In this document: piece by piece, positions 8,696 through 17,073 of the stretch | Layout of the letters: each line of letters starts with the position of its first letter | Numbering within the stretch: the first letter of the stretch is position 1 | NCBI RefSeq assembly: GCF_030413175.1 | Contig: NZ_CP129212.1 | Span: 1,054,001 to 1,118,000 of the forward strand | Source of the DNA: Bradyrhizobium roseum | GTDB taxonomy: Bacteria; Pseudomonadota; Alphaproteobacteria; Rhizobiales; Xanthobacteraceae | Length of the DNA stretch: 64,000 bases | Direction of reading: 5' to 3' | Made by a program: the position numbers and the translations under genes | The notes under the pieces: generated by a model | Database searches by the model: none | The model's input: the letters and a program-made list of their open reading frames with translations, nothing else | What the model was told of the DNA's origin: nothing

Positions 8696-9464
8696 GCGCG
8701 CCCCCGATTTTCTCCGAAACGGCTTTGGCCGCCTGGCGGAGCTCGCTGGCGATATTGGCGGCTTCATGGGCCGGGATCTTGTCCTGCCGCACCAGTGGCA
8801 CGGTCAGGGCCGCCGCAGCGCGTCCGGAAGCTTCGACGATTGGACAGCTATAGGCAAGGATACGCGTGTAGCCGTCGTCGTTGGAGAAGTTGCCGCCTTC
8901 GGCGGAAATCCGGTCCAGCGCCGCGATCGCCTTCTTGCTGCTGATGCGGTCGTAATCGGCCATGACACTGGCCAACTCGTCGCGCCGGCTTTTGAGCTGA
9001 AACGCCGCCAGAACTTTTGCCGACGCATATTGCTGGGTGAGCGGAAACACGGCGCCGACCTTGACCGACCAGCCCATCAGCCATTCCGGCTCCATCCGCG
9101 CGATCACCATGAACTGTTCACCGTGCAACACCGTGAGATGGCATGACAACTGAACCCGAGCGGCGAGTTGTTCCATCACCGGCAGGGCGGCTTGCAGCAA
9201 GCGCTCCGTCGGCGGGAATTGCGAAGCAATCCGGAACAGTTGCAGCGTCAGCGTATATTCTGCCGTCGCTGGATCGCGGGTGACGTAACCGCGGCGTTCG
9301 AGGGCAACCAGCATCCGGAATATCTCGCCGACTGAGCGTCCGACGCGTTCGGCAAGCTGCTTCTGGTTCAGCCCGCGCGATTCAGCGGCAAGCGCCTCCA
9401 GCAAATCCAGCCCCTTTTCGAGGGCCGGCGCTCCCGGCTGTACCGTCTTCTTTGCCTTCTTCAT
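8649..9464 (-). CDS. IclR family transcriptional regulator
   Basis: A 271-residue regulator. The N-terminal winged HTH (about residues 10-70, 'LNQKQLAERVGRSVGEIFRMLVALERRGYV') is followed by the IclR effector domain, with 'LSCHLTVLHGEQFMVIARME' and the late 'ALTVPLVRQDKIP'. IclR proteins usually control small-molecule degradation genes and bind short palindromes. Here it converges on the dioxygenase-decarboxylase-transport-SDR block, and the dyad at 4919-4952 is a plausible site (inference). The ATG at 9464 is the natural start. Confidence 0.88.
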   Translation of the reverse strand: MKKAKKTVQPGAPALEKGLDLLEALAAESRGLNQKQLAERVGRSVGEIFRMLVALERRGYVTRDPATAEYTLTLQLFRIASQFPPTERLLQAALPVMEQLAARVQLSCHLTVLHGEQFMVIARMEPEWLMGWSVKVGAVFPLTQQYASAKVLAAFQLKSRRDELASVMADYDRISSKKAIAALDRISAEGGNFSNDDGYTRILAYSCPIVEASGRAAAALTVPLVRQDKIPAHEAANIASELRQAAKAVSEKIGGALKVPSFRHRPPTPRR

Positions 9465-9952
9465 TTACTCGAGACCTGCGCGACGTGCACCGGCAGTCAC
9501 CTTACCATCTGCGCAAGCTGTCTGGTCAATGTCCATAGCGCGAACGCTAGTTTCGATCGTGCCGCTGTGCAACATGCTCGCCGAAACCGGATGCCGGTTG
9601 GACGAATGCTTGAAGTGAGCAAGAAAAACGATCGTGGGCGCCGTGGTCGCATCGGGCAGCAAAGACGGGCAGCTACTTGCGATTTAGATCTCGAGGCTCG
9701 CCAATTTCCCAGCCGACACGCTCAACGCTCGCCTCGCAGCCTTCCATACTCCCACCGTTTATTATGCTGCACGTCTCCGCAACCCCGGCCAGCTCCGACG
9801 ACGCATCGAAAGGTCTTGAAAAGTTCCTGGACAAGTTGACCGACCAGAGCACGCAATGATTAAAAACACACCGGCATTAGATTGAAGCGGAGGCCTCCGA
9901 GCAAAGCCGAAAGTAGCGCGGCGAAAAGCAGCGAGCCATTCTCCGGGATTGC
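9465..9952. other. Intergenic region without a supported gene
   Basis: This stretch holds the upstream region of the IclR gene. A 60-codon frame at 9677-9859 (+) ends in a lysine-rich 'SKGLEKFLDKLTDQSTQ'. It has no clear ribosome site or recognisable family, and could be the 3' scrap of a lost gene. I see no RNA gene or repeat. Confidence 0.4.
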
Positions 9953-10786
9953 CTAGTCGACCGGCGCCTTGAATTCAGCGGCCCGATTTTCATCGATCAG
10001 TGTCAATGTCAAGGGACGGCCAGCTGGTGGCAACCCTGCAAGCCGAACGGTCAGACGGGCGGTCTTGCCGCCGTCCTGCAGTTCCACCTTCGGCGCCGGC
10101 GGAATTCCATTACCGGCACCCTCGACAAACAGGTCAGGTTCAACAAAAGCTTCGGATCTGCTTCTAAGGTCGACCACGAGGGTTGGTCCTGATGAGGGGC
10201 CCGTGAAACGAATGCCAATGACTTCGAAACCGGCAGCATCCGGCGAACCCGGTACTTGCTTTTGAGCCGAGCTGATCAACCCGGACTGGGCTGAAGTGCT
10301 CCCGGCTCCGGATGGCAACGCAAGCGTGAGTTCAGCCTCAAGGGGCACGCAAACATCCGAGCAGGCGGCATAGGTGATGGACGCTTTAATCCAGACAGAA
10401 GTGTGTGCTTGCTTCAGAAACAATTTGACCGGCAGAACCACGCCGTTCTCGTAGACGCTGTTTTGCAATTCATCGATGACGAGACGGTGTGGGGCGGGCC
10501 AAGAGATTTCCTCGCCCGAAATATTTTCGGAAGCAGACCAGTCGACCGCCAGCGGAATGCCCGCGTTGCCCGGGGTACGCCAATAACCGTGCCACCCCTT
10601 GGCAAACCGAAATTCCAACCTTGCTTCGAGGGTCGACTCGACAGGTATGTTGTCCGTCGCTGTGATAAGGCGCACCGCCGCCCGTCTGTCTCCCACCCAA
10701 TCGGTGGCAGCTGCACGGGCGCTGCCGGTCGACGTGATGAATCCGACCGACAGCACAAGGACGGCGGTAAAGCGAGCGAGAGCCAT
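9953..10786 (-). CDS. Periplasmic DsbD N-terminal-domain-like protein (paralogue 1)
   Basis: A 277-residue exported protein with a Sec signal (about residues 1-26, ending ARA). It resembles the N-terminal thiol-disulfide interchange domain of DsbD (DsbD_N/DsbC-like): 'GWHGYWRTPGNAGIPLAVDW' near residue 65 and 'ITYAACSDVCVPLEAEL' near 140, the latter with a CxxxC pair. The transmembrane and thioredoxin parts of full DsbD are missing, so it would act as a separate periplasmic module. A paralogue is encoded at 40986-41822. Neighbours here are gene debris, so context does not help. Confidence 0.78.
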   Translation of the reverse strand: MALARFTAVLVLSVGFITSTGSARAAATDWVGDRRAAVRLITATDNIPVESTLEARLEFRFAKGWHGYWRTPGNAGIPLAVDWSASENISGEEISWPAPHRLVIDELQNSVYENGVVLPVKLFLKQAHTSVWIKASITYAACSDVCVPLEAELTLALPSGAGSTSAQSGLISSAQKQVPGSPDAAGFEVIGIRFTGPSSGPTLVVDLRSRSEAFVEPDLFVEGAGNGIPPAPKVELQDGGKTARLTVRLAGLPPAGRPLTLTLIDENRAAEFKAPVD

Positions 10787-10907
10787 GAGGCGTCCAGTAC
10801 GTCTAGATATTACTCTACGGTGTCATCGACTGACGGTCGGCCGTCCTTGGCAGACGTATTTCGCGTCTACGATAAGGCCGGTTGGCTTGCACGACCGGCG
10901 CGAACGC

Positions 10908-11444
10908 TCAGCTTGAGCCGTCCGACAACCTGGAAGCTCCGATGATCCGGCCATCGGGTGCTTCGAGCACAACGGCAACGTCCTGCCCTTCGGGGAAGCG
11001 TTCTTTGGTCTGGAGCGGCGCTCCGGACCATTGGCCGACCGATCGGAACGATCTCACGATGTTCGCTTCTTGCAACGTTCTGCCGCCATTTTCTCCCCGG
11101 CCGATCGCAGTCGTATGGTCGTGATCGAAGCCGATCAGAAGGACCTTGCCCGTGCCAGAGCCGGCGCCGACCTGAATTGAAACCTGCTCCCCGCCAGTCT
11201 TCGTGACGCTGACTGAGGCCGCAGTTCGACTTTCGCGTTTCGCTTTTTCGATGGCTGATCCAACATCGCGGCGGTGCGAGCCGACCAACCCAGCGGCGCC
11301 GTCGACAACGATCTCCGGCGTGTAAGATCCATCGCCAAAGCGATGGCCGTATTGGTCCTGTCGGTCCGTGGCGGCTTGCAGCGAATACGGGTCCTTCCAA
11401 CCCAGGCGGTCCCAATAGGTGACATGGAAGGCAAGCGTCAGTAC
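10908..11444 (-). pseudogene. DUF1223 (thioredoxin-like) protein, 5'-truncated
   Basis: A continuous minus-strand frame from about 11444 reads '..LTLAFHVTYWDRLGWKDPYSLQ..' and then '..YTPEIVVDGAAGLVGSHRRDV..', ending '..IGRGENGGRTLQEANIVRSFRSVGQWSG..SDGSS'. These are the middle and C-terminal parts of DUF1223 proteins, which are exported and thioredoxin-fold-like. The N-terminal signal peptide and the redox-type CxxC segment expected just upstream are missing. At about 11430-11445 the sequence switches to a plus-strand glutathione S-transferase fragment. An internal ATG at 11288 could allow a short product, but the gene is best treated as dead. Confidence 0.7.
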
Positions 11445-11600
11445 GACGTGCTCGACCGGCGGCTGGCGGACACGCTCTACCTGGCCGGTGACGACTATAC
11501 GATCGCCGACATTGCAGCGTGGTGTTGGTATGGAAATGTCGCGCTGGGCCGGTTCTACGGAACGCGGCGGAATTCCTGGCGCTGCATGAATTTAGCCCCC
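11424..11600 (+). pseudogene. Glutathione S-transferase fragment (YghU/YfcG type)
   Basis: The frame encodes 'KRQYDVLDRRLADTLYLAGDDYTIADIAAW' followed by 'WYG', characteristic of the C-terminal helical domain of YghU/YfcG-type glutathione transferases. The N-terminal thioredoxin-like domain is missing. After 'GRFYGT' the expected 'AAEFLALHEF' is found in a different frame, so a one-base shift has broken it as well. The fragment abuts the divergently oriented DUF1223 fragment, and both have lost their 5' parts at the same junction. Confidence 0.65.
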
Positions 11601-11959
11601 TTTTGCCGGTTGCTGCCATATAGTAGGCACCGAAGCAGGGTCGCTGCCGAAGCGATAGCGTAACAGCGTTGAAGTGAAACCTGCCAAATCCACTGTGGGG
11701 ACCAATCAGAAGCAACGAGGAAATGCGCAAGCCAATCGACAGATACGCGAGATCCATGACGTCAGCCTAATTGCTGGCCTACGGGCCCGGATGGTCTATC
11801 CGGGTCAGGTCGTGAGGATGAGCCGACGTCTCCGAAACATCGGCTGTATATTAACAACGGCTATCCATGCGGCAGCAAAGTTGTGAGGCGGTGATGAACC
11901 CGGCTGCGAAACAGTGCGACCGCCTCCCTTAGCGCCCGGAAAATCAGCCACAAGAAAGT
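11601..11959. other. Degenerate intergenic stretch
   Basis: No supported gene. Short frames run on both strands, including a minus-strand 'MDLAYLSIGLRISSLLLIG' at 11757 that looks like the start of a membrane protein but then loses sense. It is consistent with decayed coding DNA between two gene fragments. Confidence 0.3.
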
Positions 11960-13045
11960 TTGCTTCTGCGGAAAGGATTGGTCTTAGACGCAGCAACTGT
12001 AGCAACGAGGGAGGAACTTGCCCACCTCCCGGATGCGGGGCATCCCACCCTTGGCGGACGGATTCGACACGAACATACGGCCGATTCCGCCTTTGCGAAT
12101 CCACGCACGGTGGTTGGCACGCTCAAAGATGGCGCTGCGATCGTGCAGAGCCTCGACCAAGCGTCGGCCAAGCTTGCCGAACTTCGCGCGGCCAGCGATT
12201 GTGCCATGGGTTTACCGATGAGCAGGCGCGATCCGGCCCCGGTGAATGCCTTTCTGCCGGGCCTTGCGGCCGTGTTTCGGATGATCGATCCTCAGCTAAA
12301 TAGGCTTGAAAACCAAGTTGCGATGGCGGACGCGTCGCTGACGGCGCTGCTCAATATTGCTTGGACGTCTCAGGATCTGCGGATGTCCGCCGGCGGGCGC
12401 GTCGCCAACATGCTACCCGCAATCGGCACGCGTCGCCCGTTAACGGCGGCTGATATCTCGACCAACAACCGCGGCCAGGGCCGGGTCGATCTCGATCGCG
12501 AGCGGATAGGGGCCGGCGTCGAGCAGGTCGGCAGTCCTCCGGGTCTGGTGCAGGCTATGAACGAGGCATTCGACTCCTATTTCGTCAAGTTCGCGCCGTG
12601 GATCGAAAAAGAAGTGGCCACCGGGCGCGACGCGGGAAAATGCGAAATCAATTCGGATCAGCTCACAGCTAGGGTCGTCCCGGCAGTTCAGACCTTTTTC
12701 GCTGTGCGCGACGCGGCCCTCGCGGAGGCCGCAACGCGTGCAGGTCAAACGCGCGATGGCGCGTTGTCGATGCTGTTGCTGGCGGGTTTCGCCGTTCTAG
12801 CTCTGCTGGGTTTTCTTGCCGGCGTCACCGTGATGCTACGCCGTTATCGATGCGCGGATAAATCGATGTCGCCGGGTCGCGGCTGCACCGCTACTGGTGC
12901 AGCCGCTACGTCCTTATCGTCGCGGTCGGGGAATAACGAAGTCAACAACGGTCTGTGGCCTGCCCAAGCCGAGCCGCTTACTTTCGGCGGCAGAGACAAT
13001 GGTCGGTGGCTTGCAATCGTCTCCGGTCGGCGGAGCGTTCCATAA
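11960..13045 (+). pseudogene. Chemoreceptor-like sensor fragment lacking its signalling domain
   Basis: The frame encodes about 290 residues that look like a periplasmic helical sensor domain. Ala-rich helices with 'NRLENQVAMADASLTALLNIAWTSQDLRMSAGGRVANMLPAI' resemble the ligand domains of rhizobial methyl-accepting proteins. A transmembrane helix follows ('SMLLLAGFAVLALLGFLAGVTVML', about residues 275-298). The HAMP and methyl-accepting or GGDEF output that should come next is absent. After about 12870 the reading frame is nonsense lying antisense to the DUF1353 gene. The start is not convincing, since no upstream first transmembrane helix is visible. Likely a remnant truncated at both ends. 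Confidence 0.5.
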
Positions 13046-13546
13046 GCTTTCGGCGTACCTTGTTTGAACCGCCCATACGATCTGTTCGAGCTTGTTATCA
13101 TCGATCAGGTTAGCATCAACGAGTGCCTTGCCGACTTCCGCCAATATCTGGGCCGATTGTTTGAATGTTATGTCCTTGACTTCGGGCGGCGCGGGCAGAT
13201 TGCAGCGGTGTACCAGGAAAATCCAGTCGTGAATTATGTAAGCCGGTCCAAGCGCCCAAGGGGAAAGCCCCGGAATGCCCCAAAGTATCTGTGGAACGGA
13301 CCCGCCGTCCGTGTACATGGGTCCGGGTACAATATTGTCCCTGCCTGTAAAGAAGGATGGACGGAAGCTGAACGGATTTTGCTTATCCGGGACGAAAATG
13401 AACTTGTCCTGTCTATACCATTGAATGATTACATGGCCTCTTAGATCGCCCTTGCCGTAGGTGATGAAAGAGGCACAGCCAGCCGTGAACACGGCCGCAA
13501 GCAAACCAAGCATCGAAAGATGCCTGCCACGAATTCGAAAATTCAT
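12914..13546 (-). CDS. DUF1353 family lipoprotein
   Basis: A 210-residue protein with a lipoprotein signal ('LGLLAAVFTAGC', lipid-attached Cys near residue 25). The body matches DUF1353: 'YTDGGSVPQILWGIPGLSPWALGPAYIIHDWIF', with a conserved His-Asp pair. Family members are often phage- or island-encoded and of unknown function; a hydrolase-like HD pair is suggestive only. It lies in the accessory block between the sensor remnant and the recombinase remnant. Confidence 0.7.
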   Translation of the reverse strand: MNFRIRGRHLSMLGLLAAVFTAGCASFITYGKGDLRGHVIIQWYRQDKFIFVPDKQNPFSFRPSFFTGRDNIVPGPMYTDGGSVPQILWGIPGLSPWALGPAYIIHDWIFLVHRCNLPAPPEVKDITFKQSAQILAEVGKALVDANLIDDNKLEQIVWAVQTRYAESLWNAPPTGDDCKPPTIVSAAESKRLGLGRPQTVVDFVIPRPRR

Positions 13547-13615
13547 TAGGGTCCCCCTGGCAAATATCCCGCCAGCCCCAACGGGTAAGCTACCGCAGGT
13601 TCCCTTAACGTCAGG

Positions 13616-13948
13616 CTAAGAATTCACCCCACCGGCCAAGACCTCGCACCGCTCGCGGGCATATGCCCAAGCGCTAAAATTGACCACCGGTGAGGTTTTG
13701 TAATCGACCGGGACAACGGGGTCCTCGCCAAAGCCCGTGTAGAGGTCGTACAAGTCCTTTGCGGACATGCCTAGCTTGAATGCACCGGCTAGAAATTCGT
13801 CTACGATTGACCGGCAGGCGGCGATGGATTCGGCGGCTGTTTCGAACTGGCCGTGGGTGACGCGTTCGTTCTCGTCTTGATATCGAAAGTTGTCGTCGCT
13901 CCAAACTTCGTAAATGGTCGGCCTCCGGCCTATTCTAGCGCAGTTCAT
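13616..13948 (-). CDS. Small hypothetical protein
   Basis: A 110-residue soluble acidic protein I cannot place with confidence. It reads 'TIYEVWSDDNFRYQDENERVTHGQFETAAESIAACRSIVDEFL', then 'LGMSAKDLYDLYTGFGEDPVVP' and 'FSAWAYARERCEVLAGG'. It is well-behaved coding sequence with balanced composition, so probably real. The ATG at 13948 lacks a strong ribosome site. Small island-borne proteins of this kind occur in rhizobia; no function is inferred. Confidence 0.55.
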   Translation of the reverse strand: MNCARIGRRPTIYEVWSDDNFRYQDENERVTHGQFETAAESIAACRSIVDEFLAGAFKLGMSAKDLYDLYTGFGEDPVVPVDYKTSPVVNFSAWAYARERCEVLAGGVNS

Positions 13949-14116
13949 CCGAAAAGGAAGAGACAGCCGCCCCGTAGCGCGGCCGCCAAGCTCAATGCGT
14001 CGAAATCATGCGGCAATAACCGCGGTAGCCCGTTATCGTTATCGGCGACCTTAGGCTCGACCAAAAGACTGCGCGATGCGTCCAATTGCGTGCGATGGGT
14101 TGAGTGACAGGAGTGA

Positions 14117-14671
14117 CGGGCAATCGGTAGGCGTGCCACCACGAAGCGCCAGACACCGGTTCCGGTGCCGGGCCGATTGCTTGCGCATCATCGCCGCTGG
14201 TCCTGGTGTGGGATCGCTCAAAGTCACTTCGTCGAGTGGAATGGCAAGCCTGTGGCATCAGTCAAAACCGGCTTCGCATCAGCCGTACGGCTTGCCGATC
14301 TTGATGTAAGCACTGGGAACGTGACGCCGCACACCCTGCGGCACACGGCGGCAACCTGGCTCATGCAGCGTGGCGCGGCAATGTGGGATGCGGCAGGCTT
14401 CCTTGGAATGAGCGAAAAGACGCTCCGTGAAACTTACGGTTACCACCACCCGGAGTTCTTGCGAGGGGCGGCACATGCAATTGCATCGCGCCCAGCGCCC
14501 GCAAAGGAAGCATTGGTTATTTCGTTGGTTGAAGAGAAGGCGAAGGGGACGGCCCCCCGCAAGCCAATGAAATTGCTGGTGCGCCCGGCAGGACTCGAAC
14601 CTGCAACCAGACCGGTATCAGCGGGATGTCGCGGGTTCGTAGCGCCTAAAGCGTTCCCCGATGATATCTAA
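14117..14671 (+). pseudogene. Tyrosine recombinase (phage integrase) C-terminal fragment
   Basis: Only the catalytic domain's second half remains. A segment about 'TKRQTPVPVPGRLLAHHRRW' leads to 'VTPHTLRHTAATWLMQRG', which carries the His-x-x-Arg box, then 'GFLGMSEKTLRETYGYHHPEFLRGAAHAI', which carries the second His/catalytic Tyr region. A stop at 14114-14116 and the lack of the N-terminal DNA-binding domains show 5' truncation. The frame runs on into a tRNA-Arg 3' fragment at 14577, giving the false peptide 'RPAGLEPATRP'. It is the relic of an element integrated at a tRNA gene. Confidence 0.8.
14577..14610 (-). pseudogene. tRNA-Arg 3' fragment (att-like)
   Basis: The minus strand gives a T-arm (GCAGG-TTCGAGT-CCTGC), the 3' acceptor strand CGGGCGC, a discriminator A and CCA, preceded by TGGTT as in the variable loop of tRNA-Arg(UCU)-type genes. 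No anticodon arm or 5' half follows upstream. Its position directly after the recombinase fragment is the classic arrangement of an integrative element's end. The isoacceptor identity is an inference from the 3' sequence. Confidence 0.65.
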
Positions 14672-14889
14672 AACTCATCTGACTGCTCACGGCTTCTTGC
14701 ACTGTTCGACGACACGCGCCGAAACTTGCCCGAGCTGGATTTGCACTGCGCGCGCTAGATTGAAATGACCGCCGCCTATTTGCGCAATTAACAGGTATGT
14801 TGAAGTCTCTTCGTCATTGCGGATTGTGTCCTCCGACGCTGTCTACACACCATGTAGCCTAGCGCTCCCATTCTCGAAAAGGAGGCTTC

Positions 14890-15156
14890 ATGACGAACAG
14901 TCAATTGAGGAGAGATGGACGAAGACAGCCGAAAAGCGTTCCGTCGTCGACAGGTGGTCGAGAGTCGAAGATGGTCCCATTTGCCGAACGATTGAGCTGT
15001 ACGATCGACGAAGCCTGCGATGCAACCGGCTTGGGGCGCACAAAGCTTTATGAGCTGATAGGAACGGGCCAACTAATCACTACTACGGTCGGACGTCGGC
15101 GCCTGGTGATGATTCGGTCACTTCTCGCGCTTCTGGAAAAGCAAACATCGATGTGA
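14890..15156 (+). CDS. Excisionase/AlpA-like helix-turn-helix protein
   Basis: An 88-residue protein whose second half is a MerR-type HTH_17 domain: 'CTIDEACDATGLGRTKLYELIGTGQLITTTVGRRRLVMIRSLLALLEK'. This is the form found in recombination directionality factors and AlpA-like regulators. The real start could be the internal ATG at about 14970 (MVPFAERL). It lies next to the recombinase remnant and tRNA fragment, so it was probably part of the same integrative element. It looks intact even though the recombinase is not. Confidence 0.7.
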   Translation: MTNSQLRRDGRRQPKSVPSSTGGRESKMVPFAERLSCTIDEACDATGLGRTKLYELIGTGQLITTTVGRRRLVMIRSLLALLEKQTSM

Positions 15157-15882
15157 TCGATTGCTGTCCTCTGTCCACCGTCTAGCGACCATCTTGGTGA
15201 CATGAGCGGCAAGCACTCCATTCGAACGTGCTCCTGCGAGAATTCGGCGGAGTGAGAAGTCACCGCGAGGATGCGCGCCAATGCGCGCTTGGCTCGGTAG
15301 GTCCTAGATCGTGAAGGGTCCGTTCGATCTTGTCGTATCCGTGACGCTACCCGCTGTGCTGAGAGCTTCGTCACGAAATAGGCAGTGCAAGTTCGTTCTG
15401 ACGATAACAGCCCGCCAGCAATGTCCTGCCGCTCGCTAAGCGCGCAAAGAGCGACGGCATCTTGTGCGGTCTCTCCCTGTTCGTGCGCAAAGGCTATTCG
15501 GCGTCAGCCGTGTCGTAGCTCGCCCAATTTGTTCGAGCGTCACGATGCTGTCGGAAGGTCGGCCGTTTCAAAATGACCCGGTCCAGGCCCAATCAGCCCG
15601 GAACAAAGGTGGGGCGGATGGTGGGGCGGGGCGGAGACATATTCGGAAATGCCCGACAAAAAAGCAGGGCGCGACCGGCATCACCACGGTCGCGCCCTAC
15701 ATCGCCGGTCAATGGGGCAGGGGGAATAACCGGCTGCCGGGATGACTCCCAACCCCCCAATGTCGTTCCGGCGGCCTGCAAATATTTTTTCATACACGAC
15801 TAAGTGATCACGATGTGTCGGACCCTCTTTGGCCCGGACCGGGTTGTGTCTGTGCGCGCAATGGGGCGAGGGACAGATCAGC
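15157..15882. other. Gene-poor region with an orphan terminator
   Basis: Only short, unconvincing frames occur on both strands. The one clear structure is the minus-strand terminator at 15658-15697. Its upstream DNA (about 15700-15810, minus) is G/C-run-rich and could encode a small RNA, but I cannot define a promoter. Confidence 0.4.
15658..15697 (-). terminator. Strong intrinsic terminator with no recognised upstream gene
   Basis: Perfect 10-bp arms GGGCGCGACC (15667-15676) and GGTCGCGCCC (15688-15697) surround an 11-nt loop. On the minus strand the hairpin is followed by TGC and six T residues. No protein gene ends just upstream on that strand, so it may end a small RNA or mark a lost gene. 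Confidence 0.6.
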
Positions 15883-16293
15883 ATGTCACAGGTCTTCAAG
15901 GCAATTTTGGCCACGCTCGCCGTCTCCGGGACGCTCGGCGCCGTCCAACTCGCATCCGGCCATGACCTTATCGGTCGCCAGCAACTGGCCGCGACCGACG
16001 AGCCGGCCGGGGTCATCAACCGTGGCGCGAAGGCCGATCGCGTTGCGCTGAAGGCAGCGCAAACGCCGACCGAGACGCTCACGATCCGCACCGTCGACCT
16101 GCCAGATACTTCCGTCGTGGTGCGTGTTCCCGTCGCTCAGATGCCGTCGGCCCGGGCGCCCAAGGAAGAGGTGCGTAACCGTCCCGAACCTTCCAGGCCG
16201 GCGACTACAAAGCGGGCGATCGCCTGCGAGCCTCCGGTCAGCGTTTTGACCGAGGTCGCCAAGCTGCTTGAACCCGGCCGCTGCGTGACCTGA
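15883..16293 (+). CDS. Exported hypothetical protein
   Basis: A 136-residue protein with an N-terminal hydrophobic signal (MSQVFKAILATLAVSGTLGAVQLASG). The middle is low-complexity and Pro/Arg-rich. The C-terminal 'ACEPPVSVLTEVAKLLEPGRCVT' has two cysteines that could form a disulfide. I start at the ATG at 15883; an upstream ATG at 15829 adds residues that do not look coding. No recognised domain. Probably periplasmic. Confidence 0.6.
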   Translation: MSQVFKAILATLAVSGTLGAVQLASGHDLIGRQQLAATDEPAGVINRGAKADRVALKAAQTPTETLTIRTVDLPDTSVVVRVPVAQMPSARAPKEEVRNRPEPSRPATTKRAIACEPPVSVLTEVAKLLEPGRCVT

Positions 16294-16335
16294 TCGAGGC
16301 GGGCTCCTCAATTCTTTGAGCTGTCGTCCGCTCCG

Positions 16336-16438
16336 TGTCATCGCCCGGCTTGACCGGGCGACCCCTTACGTTGCGTGGTCTCGACTAGATCCGGGCTTCT
16401 CTGGGATAATCGATCGCTGCCTGCGCGGGGATGACGGT
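16336..16438. repeat. Intergenic palindromic repeat (REP-like)
   Basis: It contains 'cgcccggcttgaccgggcg', a short perfect hairpin, and a distal 'cgcggggatgac' arm. The same gggcttgaccc-type core recurs at 42617 and 54033 in this window, always between genes. Confidence 0.5.
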
Positions 16439-16481
16439 GAAGGTTGTGCCGTCACTTCGCTAATTGAATTGACGAACGCCG

Positions 16482-16931
16482 TTACTCAGCCGGCGCTTCG
16501 CTGGTGTCGGTCGCGCTGGCGCGGCTGACGATGAATCCCAGCGCCAGTCCGCCGATCGCCAGGATCGGGATCAGCTTCTTGACGCCGATGGCGCGGATGA
16601 CCTGGACGCCTGCGGCGACCAGCATCGGATCCGCCAACACGCTCTGCGCGGTCGATTTTGCTGTTCTCGCGACTTGTTCGACCCGCGCTTCGATCTTCCG
16701 CTTTCGCGCCATATAGGAGCCGGCCGCGATCAGGGTGACCACGAAGAAGATGGCAGCGCCGGTGAGGCAGGCTTGTACCGGACCGTATTTCTGAAGCACG
16801 AACACGAACGCCGCCGCGCACAGAAAACCGGTTGTCACCAGCAGCGCCACGGCCGCAGCCGCCGCAAGCGAGGTAAGCCGCAGCGCCGTGCCGGTCGAAT
16901 CCTTGAAGTCATCGATCAATCGCTGAAACAT
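16482..16931 (-). CDS. Phage-holin-superfamily-like membrane protein
   Basis: A 149-residue inner-membrane protein with two adjacent hydrophobic segments near residues 20-45 and 55-75. A basic, coiled-coil-like stretch ('ARKRKIEARVEQVARTAKSTAQSV') and a third, C-terminal hydrophobic segment ('LIPILAIGGLALGFIV') follow. This is the layout of the 'phage holin family/actinobacterial holin-like' proteins that accompany DUF883 genes, as here. The name reflects topology, not lysis. I start at the ATG at 16931 (MFQRLIDDF). Confidence 0.65.
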   Translation of the reverse strand: MFQRLIDDFKDSTGTALRLTSLAAAAAVALLVTTGFLCAAAFVFVLQKYGPVQACLTGAAIFFVVTLIAAGSYMARKRKIEARVEQVARTAKSTAQSVLADPMLVAAGVQVIRAIGVKKLIPILAIGGLALGFIVSRASATDTSEAPAE

Positions 16932-17073
16932 GTCTAAGCCCCGATCCAAAGTCGATCTGAAAACGGCGTCACCCAGTCAAGCGCAACGGCGCCGCGGCGT
17001 CGGGCGCGCTTTGATACGCCGTCAAACACCATCGGCGCCGCAATCATCTGCGCCTACAAGACTTCCGCGAAAA

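Noticed and set aside
11805..12104. 99-codon minus-strand frame
   Set aside because: No ribosome site, no family resemblance, and it overlaps the sensor remnant; treated as chance.
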